From: Hyaloperonospora brassicae
Lineage: Eukaryota > Oomycota > Peronosporomycetes > Peronosporales > Peronosporaceae
Assembly (NCBI GenBank): GCA_947650285.1
Contig: CANTFL010001451.1
Location: 496,001 to 560,000, forward strand
Reading direction: 5' to 3'
DNA length: 64,000 nt
Part shown: positions 57,932 through 64,000 of the stretch, piece by piece
Layout of the letters: each line of letters begins with the position of its first letter
How positions within the stretch are numbered: position 1 is the first letter of the stretch
Translations under genes and position numbers: made by a program
Notes under the pieces: model-generated
Told to the model about the DNA's origin: nothing
Databases searched by the model: none
Seen by the model: only the letters and a program-made list of their open reading frames with translations

Positions 57932-59039
57932 ATGGCGCTCCGCATCGCTTCGGTAGCACTTTGGTATGCCTCATCTTATCTTTTGCCAAGATACTCTCAA
58001 GTCGATTCACATGTCGAGCTCACCTATAGCACATAGTGTCATGAGCCACCACTACCAACAAGTAGCGGTACCTTTGGCCCACACAGAGAGCAGTGACACC
58101 ACTTTGAAAGCCGTCAATGGCAAACTGTTGATCGACTTTGACGTTGACGTCCAAAGTCGCACGGACTGCACGAACGTCCGCGTCAAAGGCGACGACGCGA
58201 TCTACAGCGTCAACGGTAGTGCGTGTGGCGGTCGTGGGCAACAGCCGACGGGATCGCGTTGTCCCTTGAAAAACGACGTCGCTGTTGCCAATTGTTTCGA
58301 CACGGCAAAGAGCTTTCGGAACGGCGAGTGCGTCGCCCCAACCGACAGCGTCTGTGCTCAAGCGGCTGACGCGAGTTGGGGCTGTGTGTGGAAAGCCGAC
58401 GATGCCGACGACGACAGCGATTTCGTGGAAAGCGCTGGTGGAGTCACTGACCCAAGTGGCTCAACTTTCCGGACAGAGTCTCCGACTACGACGGGCGATC
58501 GTAGAGGAGCGAGTAGTAAGGGGTACCGTAGCGCGGGGCTCAGTCTGGAGAAGAGCGAGAGCAACTGCACACCGATTAGCGTCGCAGGGGACGCGACGTT
58601 CTGCGTTGCAGGTCCCATTTGTAGTGGAGACGGCGGCCAACCCACAGGCAGTCGATGCCCCGTGCAAGGCGACAGTGCAATTAGTGACTGCCTCGCGACC
58701 GTTTCTAGCTACCGGAAGGGCGCGTGTGTCGCTCGGATGGACAGCGTGTGCCAGCGAGTGGACTCGGGCGCCTGGGGCTGCGTCTGGAACACTCGTGACG
58801 ACGTTCGGCCAACGGCTATCGATACGAACGAAGGCACGACAACGGCCTCTGCCAGCGAAGGCACTGCTATTGTAGTGGTTGTAGTGGCTGCGATGGTACT
58901 GACAGGTGTGATCGCTGGCGTCGCCTTTGCGTGGTTCCGTCACAAACGGTCGAGCTGGCGCGAAGACGCGGACATTGTCATAGACGGCATTGTCACGCCG
59001 TCGAAATCGGTTCACAATGAAGTCTTTCGACGCGTGTAG
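57932..59039 (+). CDS. Type I membrane protein with two eight-Cys domains, probable one-intron gene
   Basis: The uninterrupted frame starts at 57966 but has no signal peptide. An ATG at 57932 followed by a 73-nt intron (57964 GTATGC to CACATAG 58036) would join in frame and give MALRIASVALCVM..., a plausible signal peptide; this model is inferred. Domain 1 (from 58167) lacks the second Cys (AIYSVNG where others have YC) but keeps the other seven. Domain 2 (from about 58566) has all eight (ATFCVAGPICSG, GAWGC). Between them is a Ser/Thr/Asp-rich spacer. A transmembrane helix (about 58863-58930, VVVVAAMVLTGVIAGVAF) and basic tail with DGIVTP follow. It is the shortest-stalked member of the local family. 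Confidence 0.8.
57964..58036 (+). other. Predicted intron (73 nt, GTATGC...CATAG)
   Basis: GT-AG ends, oomycete-typical length, and correct phase. Removing it fuses the upstream ATG-led hydrophobic peptide to the downstream frame. The alternative acceptor eight bases earlier gives an immediate stop. Confidence 0.45.
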
Positions 59040-60261
59040 AATCACATTGTGCACTTGATACGCACTGTCGCGCTTCTGACTACTTGGGTTGGAGGTCGTA
59101 CGCGGTCGCCGCGTGAGAGTAAGAAACTAATAGCTAATACATACCTACCTACGTAGCGACCTCACTTGACAGCAGAAAGCGTACGTGCATCTGTGTGGAA
59201 ACTAACGTAAGTAGTGTGAATGAGAATCGCAAACATGAACGTGTCATATCTCAACGCGGTGTGCCTACGACAAGTGGACGGCTGTCTTTTCCTTCGGTCG
59301 CCGCGCAAAGCTTCAGGAAGGAGTGAGACTGACATTTCTGCGGGAAGCCCAACGACATAGACGAGGGCGGCGCAGGCAGCAGGGAAGCAGTCGCAGCGGA
59401 ACTGATTGCGGAGATTTTGGCATGCGAAACTCGACACTTGCGCCAATAGCGCAGATGCAAAGGCTGATGACTGATCCACGGCGTCGGACGTTCAGCCAAA
59501 CCGTTGAGCATTTCGCAGTGTCGAGCGGCGATGCATTCCGATCTTGGTATCGATCTGCAACTACACGTGCCTCGAATATCGATCTTTATCGTCACATCAT
59601 CATCTCTTCTTCCTCCTCGTCCTCCTCCTCGTTTTCCTTCTGGCTGCAAGGAACGAGTACAAGAGCGCTACTTGACCCACAGCTATCATCGAGACATCGT
59701 CCATCTCTCGACCACAATCGATCGTTTCGGTCGCATACAGCAGTTGTCTGCGCGAGCCTAACTCAGTAAACGAATCCGTGCCAGCGGTGCAACGTGGTAC
59801 AGTGCGCCGCTTCCCCACATTGTCGCAGGATCAAATATTCACAGCGCATTACGACGCGCCCGCGAGATGGACTTCGTCTCGATGAACGCGTGTGACTGCA
59901 GCCCATCAAAACACGCGATCTACGCGTAAACCCGACGAACAACAGTCGAAACCAATTGAACACACTCACTCAATCGAAAACGTTCTTGTGCGTCGTGTCA
60001 ATGACAAGTGCGTCGCGTTTCTCGTACACAAGTACGTGGATTTCTATACCCTATCGACACAAACTGCTTTCTCACTGCACCGACTTTTTCCGTTTTTCGC
60101 GAGAGACAAACGCACCAACGACTGCCACTACTGTCTCTCACAGAGAAAAGCGATAAAAAAACGGGCCGTTCAGTCGCCCGCGTCGTCGCGTGGGTGGGAC
60201 TTTATCTTTTGCCACCTCGTGCGCACGAGCGACAACGTGTCTGCACTTGTGCCTCCCAAAC
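59040..60261. other. Intergenic spacer
   Basis: Contains a (TCC)/(TCT) pyrimidine run at 59607-59640. Overlapping frames on both strands (59323-59769 plus, 59251-59649 minus) show no domain. It presumably contains the promoter of the kinase gene; no clear initiator was seen. Confidence 0.5.
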
Positions 60262-61350
60262 ATGGCGGCCCCGCACCCTCTCGACCCCAACGTCACGGAC
60301 GCTGTCGTTGTCGTGGCGCCGTACCTCGCGGCCGTGGCCGTTGTTGACAAGGCCAAGCTCCAGCTCCAGGCGTCCATTGTCTCGACGCTCATGCAGTGCG
60401 TCCCGAGCTGGCGCGACGTCACGCGCGACTCGGTCGACGTCGAGCACGTGGGCGGCGCCATGACGAACCTCATCTTTGCCGTGCACAAACCCGACGGCGA
60501 GCACTGCGACGTGCTCGTGCGCGTGTACGGCGAAGGCACCGAGTCGTTTTTCTCGCGCGTGGACGAGACGCGGCTGTTTCAGCTCTTGAGCGAGCAGGCC
60601 ATTGGCATTGCGCTGCTGGGGCAGTTCGCCAATGGGCGCGTCGAGAAGCTCATTAACGGCTCGACGTACACGAACCGGCGCATGCGACACGCGCCCGAGT
60701 CGCGCCTCATTGCAAAACAGCTGCGCACGTTCCACGAACTTTCCATTGACATTCCCCGGAACCCGACGTTTCTCGCGAGCATCCGGAAGTTGCTGCAAGT
60801 CGCGCGGTGCAAGTGCACGTGCGACAAGTTCCACGACGTGATGGACTTCGAGCAGCTGGCGCGCGACGTGGACGCGCTCGAGCAGCTGGTGGCGACCGTC
60901 CCGTCTCCTACGGTCCTGAGCCACAATGACTTGCAGTATGGCAACATTATGAAGAACGAGGCCGGGGAGGCCGTGCTGATTGACTTTGAGTACACGAGCT
61001 ACAACCCGCGCGGGTACGACGTGGGCAATCACTTTTGCGAGTGGGCGTTCGACTACCACAAGACAGTGAACGCCCACCTCGGCGACTTTAGCAAGTACCC
61101 GACCGCGGACGAACAGCGCACGTTCTGTCGCGCGTACTTGGCCGGCAAAGACGGCGACGAGCAACACGTGAGCGCACACGACGTGGAACAGCTGCGGCTC
61201 GAAGCCAACACGTACTCGCTGGCGTCGCACCTCTTTTGGGCCCTCTGGGGCTACATCCAAGCGGCGCAGTCGACGATCGACTTTGACTTTCTGGCGTACG
61301 GCCAGTGCCGCTACGACGCGTTCGTGTCGCGCGTCACGCTGAAGAACTGA
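60262..61350 (+). CDS. Choline/ethanolamine kinase (362 aa)
   Basis: Transfers phosphate from ATP to choline and/or ethanolamine, the first step of the cytosolic CDP-choline/CDP-ethanolamine (Kennedy) pathway to membrane phospholipids. VEHVGGAMTNLIFAV (about residue 60) is the glycine-rich nucleotide loop. VLSHNDLQYGNIM with catalytic Asp-223 (His-221 starts the H-N-D-L-x-x-G-N Brenner motif) is followed by VLIDFEYTSYNPRGYDVGNH, with the metal-binding Asp-241, both characteristic of this kinase family. Length is typical and no signal peptide is present. I chose the ATG at 60262; upstream in-frame codons to 60190 have no ATG and look untranslated. Substrate preference (choline versus ethanolamine) cannot be told. 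Codon use is strongly GC3-rich. Confidence 0.93.
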   Translation: MAAPHPLDPNVTDAVVVVAPYLAAVAVVDKAKLQLQASIVSTLMQCVPSWRDVTRDSVDVEHVGGAMTNLIFAVHKPDGEHCDVLVRVYGEGTESFFSRVDETRLFQLLSEQAIGIALLGQFANGRVEKLINGSTYTNRRMRHAPESRLIAKQLRTFHELSIDIPRNPTFLASIRKLLQVARCKCTCDKFHDVMDFEQLARDVDALEQLVATVPSPTVLSHNDLQYGNIMKNEAGEAVLIDFEYTSYNPRGYDVGNHFCEWAFDYHKTVNAHLGDFSKYPTADEQRTFCRAYLAGKDGDEQHVSAHDVEQLRLEANTYSLASHLFWALWGYIQAAQSTIDFDFLAYGQCRYDAFVSRVTLKN

Positions 61351-62807
61351 GCGCACGGACGTGTGGGCAGTGACGCACCAGCGACTGGACGCGAGTGACA
61401 GTCGGCACACGGCTTTGTGCTGCGGTATGTCGCGAGCGTCGAAGTTGACGATTGAGCGAGCGAGCGATGCGGTGCTGATACACGTGCGCTGTCGACTGCA
61501 CGACATCGTACGGACGAATTATTTGTCGCTGCTGCTGTTGCTGCTGCTGTTATTCCACGTGCGCGCGTTGTCGTGTTGTAGTCGGACGAGACGGTCTGCT
61601 GACGTGCGCTTACTGCGTCGTGTCGACGAGGAGACGGAGCTCACGACTGACTGACTGACTGTCTGTCTTTGTAGTGTTCAGATAGAGGTCCGGAGATACT
61701 TAGGCGGTAGACGACGACCTGCAACCATTGAGAGCGAGGAAGAGGGCCAATTGAGACACAATGTTGACGCCCACGAGCGGTTCTATATGCTGACGGACGT
61801 CTTTTGCGCTTATGCAGAAAAGCTACGCAGTCGCGTAGGTAACAGGTAGAGCTGTTGGTGGTGTTGCGGGAATTTGGAGTGGGGCGGATCCAGCTACTGC
61901 AACTTGTAGCCATGTTCGCCTGGCAAGCGCGTGTCAAACTTGGCCGTGCGATCCCAACGCGGTAGTTTGTCGACGCTTTGATCGCGTCGAGGATGAAGAG
62001 CTGTAGCTGAACAAATGAGGCTGCACGGACCACAACGTCAACAAGCAGACACGTCTTGACGTGGTGTAGTACATCATGACTAGCTATCTACACAGATCAC
62101 GCACGTCATGCACGTCATGGGATTGTTACAATCCAACACAAAACACGAGCTGACACACGTGAGCGCATCTTGACGACAACGTGTACTATCGACGTGCGAC
62201 AATGTGTCTGGTCTTGTGAACTAATGCTGCGACGCAGCACTGAGCCGTTCAACGGAGCAAAGAGGGGATCGATGGAAAATACATAGCGTGAGACGGCCAG
62301 CCAGTCGTGTAGCCGTAGGAACGTGTCAACAGCAACAGCAACAGCAACATCTGAGTTCGAAAGTACCACAAACGCAAGCAGCAGCTCACCAGCGGCAGTC
62401 AATGCAATGATCGATGGATCCTGTGTAGCGTCTCGTTCTAGTAGGTTTGTTCAACGACAACGCCTTCTTTCAATCTCGTTACGAGCTACAGGTCGTGGCA
62501 CTACCTACAAAGTCGTCAGCAGTACCATGGTACAGTATAGCCTCACCGTACACAATGTACTGCTATCCACAATACAGCTCGAGCGAACGAACCCCTATCA
62601 ACAACACTTCCCTCCTCCTCCTCCTCCTCCTCTTCCTCTTCCTCCTCCACTACATGACCACACACCGCCACGTACGTAATAGAAATGTATTAAGCACTCG
62701 ACACTGCGGCCGTCCGTGGCACTACTACTGTCCCGAGTGCACGTGCAAAAGGGGCAAAGACCACCACGAGACGACCCCACGGCCACGGCCCAGTGATCTC
62801 CTCTCTC
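61351..62807. other. Intergenic between convergent genes, with microsatellites
   Basis: Simple repeats: GCTGCTGCTGTT at 61528-61552, (GACT)n at 61645-61658, CAACAG repeats at 62325-62349, and a (CCT)n/(CTT)n run at 62610-62653. No gene is supported. The kinase and the minus-strand gene converge here, so it should hold both 3' ends. Confidence 0.6.
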
Positions 62808-63914
62808 CTAGTACATGTCGCCTTCAAACAGCACTTCGTCGTCGGCGTTCTTGTGGTGGTAAATCTGGTCGCCCTCGTGCAACGACACCTCGACACTTGC
62901 CGGCCCGATCGCACGCTGCAGCGCCACGGGCTGTTTCTCCGCGCCCGCAGCCGTCAGCGGCGTCATAATCTCCTCGTAGTCGTCCGTCGCCTCCTGCTCG
63001 CGCATGAGCGCCGTCTGCCGCGCGCGGTCGCGCACCTTCGCGCCAAAGTGGATGAGCCCAATCAGCAGCGCCACGCCGCCAATGACAATGGCCGTGATGG
63101 CCGCGCCGCCCAACTTGGTCGTCTTGGTCGGCGTCTTGGTGTACGTCTTGAACGTCGTGTCCCAGTCCGACGCCATCCCCGTTCGGCTCGTGCAGCACTC
63201 GAGGTGCTCTTCCCACACGGCGTTCGTGACCACGCAGCGGCCCGCGAGGCCCTCGCACTTCTCCGCGAGGTTCTTCCACGTGTACGTCTTGGTCTTGCTA
63301 TACTCGAGCGAGCTCGTGAGGCAGCCACTGAGCACCATGGGCGTGCCCTTTGGGTCGCCGTAGCAGCCGTTCTGGATGGCTTTCGAGCCCTTGATGCTCC
63401 GCGTGTTGCTCGTGTAACGGATGCTCTGCTTGCCCACGGCCCAGAAGCTCTCGCAGTCGGTCGAGGCAAAGAGAATGGCCGTGAGGCTGTCCGAGAGCGG
63501 CCGCAGCGCGTTGTTGATGCGCCACTCGAGCGTCGGGCCGTAGAGGAAGCCGCAGTTCTCGGCGCTGGCAGGACTCGCTTCGTTCGCGCACGACGGCTGC
63601 GTCGTGGCGTCGGCCGCGTAGCAGCAGCCGTTGGACCGCACGGCCGTGTAGATGCTCGGGAGCGACGAGATCTGCGTCGCGTTGCTGCCGTTGATGGTCG
63701 TGCCGTCGTAGCTCTCCGTGGGCGAGATGCACGTGTAGGGGCACGTGACGCAGCCGCCGTTGGCCGCGTAGTTGCTCCAGCCGTCGGTCGAGATCTCAAT
63801 CACGTAGCCCGCCGACTGGTTGAAAAAGTTCTTGGCGGATGCAGTAGTGGCCACGACGACGGCCCAGAGCAGCAGCAGCAATGGGAGCGAGACACAGCGG
63901 TGATGGGTCGACAT
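62808..63914 (-). CDS. Cysteine-rich type I membrane protein (368 aa)
   Basis: Signal peptide at residues 1-27 (MSTHHRCVSLPLLLLLWAVV, cleaved after TTASA). The start at 63914 is chosen because the first ATG gives a clean signal peptide; upstream codons reach 63947 without ATG. The extracellular part (about 28-265) has some 16 cysteines, including CVTCPYTC, NGCCYA and LECC, and N-glycosylation sequons (NQS, NGS, NAT). A transmembrane helix follows (about 272-294, ITAIVIGGVALLIGLIHFG). The cytoplasmic tail of about 75 residues has YEEIMTP, a YxxPhi-type sorting motif next to T-P, and an acidic end. No sequence likeness to the eight-Cys domain. I do not recognise the family; codon use is very GC-rich. 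Confidence 0.88.
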   Translation of the reverse strand: MSTHHRCVSLPLLLLLWAVVVATTASAKNFFNQSAGYVIEISTDGWSNYAANGGCVTCPYTCISPTESYDGTTINGSNATQISSLPSIYTAVRSNGCCYAADATTQPSCANEASPASAENCGFLYGPTLEWRINNALRPLSDSLTAILFASTDCESFWAVGKQSIRYTSNTRSIKGSKAIQNGCYGDPKGTPMVLSGCLTSSLEYSKTKTYTWKNLAEKCEGLAGRCVVTNAVWEEHLECCTSRTGMASDWDTTFKTYTKTPTKTTKLGGAAITAIVIGGVALLIGLIHFGAKVRDRARQTALMREQEATDDYEEIMTPLTAAGAEKQPVALQRAIGPASVEVSLHEGDQIYHHKNADDEVLFEGDMY

Positions 63915-64000
63915 GGTAAGGGGTCGTAGTGGCTCGGGGGGTAGCAAGCGTGAGCAGTAGAGCTACGGGATGGACACGAGGTGGGATATCTCAAGTGGAA

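Noticed and set aside
59251..59769. Overlapping frames of 132 and 148 codons between two genes
   Set aside because: Both strands open by composition, no motif; includes a simple pyrimidine run.
60202..61506. 434-codon minus-strand frame opposite the choline/ethanolamine kinase
   Set aside because: The sense frame has clear kinase motifs; GC3-rich genes in this genome leave the antisense frame open by composition.
62793..63929. 378-codon plus-strand frame opposite the gene at 62808-63914
   Set aside because: Arg/Ala-rich composition shadow; the minus frame has a signal peptide, patterned cysteines and a helix.

Overview
The window reads as genomic DNA of an oomycete (Phytophthora or downy-mildew type). 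Reasons: a chromodomain Ty3/Gypsy element, a Ty1/Copia element and LINEs fill the first 34 kb. Intron-poor, GC-rich genes then appear in the last 22 kb, several preceded by sequences close to the oomycete initiator (GCTCATTYYNCAWTTT), and most encode secreted, cysteine-rich or membrane-anchored surface proteins. No bacterial features, tRNA, rRNA or CRISPR array were seen.

Layout. 1-7787 is a Ty3/Gypsy chromovirus entering the window inside its 5' LTR and complete to its 3' LTR. Gag and pol are broken by several stops and frameshifts, but a long reading frame on the opposite strand (7264 to 5642) has only one stop. 7788-11370 holds a relic of a related LTR and a badly decayed LINE. 13609-14565 is a cluster of host-gene fragments (adenylate kinase, then a PTPLA/HACD 3-hydroxyacyl-CoA dehydratase) beside a FAR1-like transposase fragment, as in a Pack-MULE. 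14.6-19.85 kb is AT-rich and empty. A second LINE spans about 19.85-33.8 kb. It was later split by a minus-strand solo Gypsy LTR (20746-21136, with a 5-bp target duplication) and by a complete but dead minus-strand Copia element (27231-32145). 33.8-38.6 kb is AT-rich and carries a MULE transposase fragment between two inverted-repeat arms.

From 42 kb the window becomes genic. Four plus-strand genes (42119, 47164, 49269, about 57932) encode predicted type I membrane proteins. Three share an eight-cysteine extracellular domain followed by a low-complexity, sequon-rich stalk, one transmembrane segment and a short tail with a hydrophobic-x-(S/T)-P motif; the fourth is a 99-residue version without the domain. 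One gene has amplified the domain in near-identical 438-bp units. Then come a choline/ethanolamine kinase gene (60262-61350), likely the first step of the Kennedy pathway, and a divergent minus-strand gene for another cysteine-rich type I membrane protein (62808-63914).

The most unusual signals are: (1) the Gypsy element is tiled from LTR to LTR with perfect short hairpins far above chance; (2) its large antisense reading frame overlaps the chromodomain; (3) a well-formed -1 frameshift signal lies at its gag/pol junction; (4) the surface-protein family has fast-evolving glycosylated repeat stalks.
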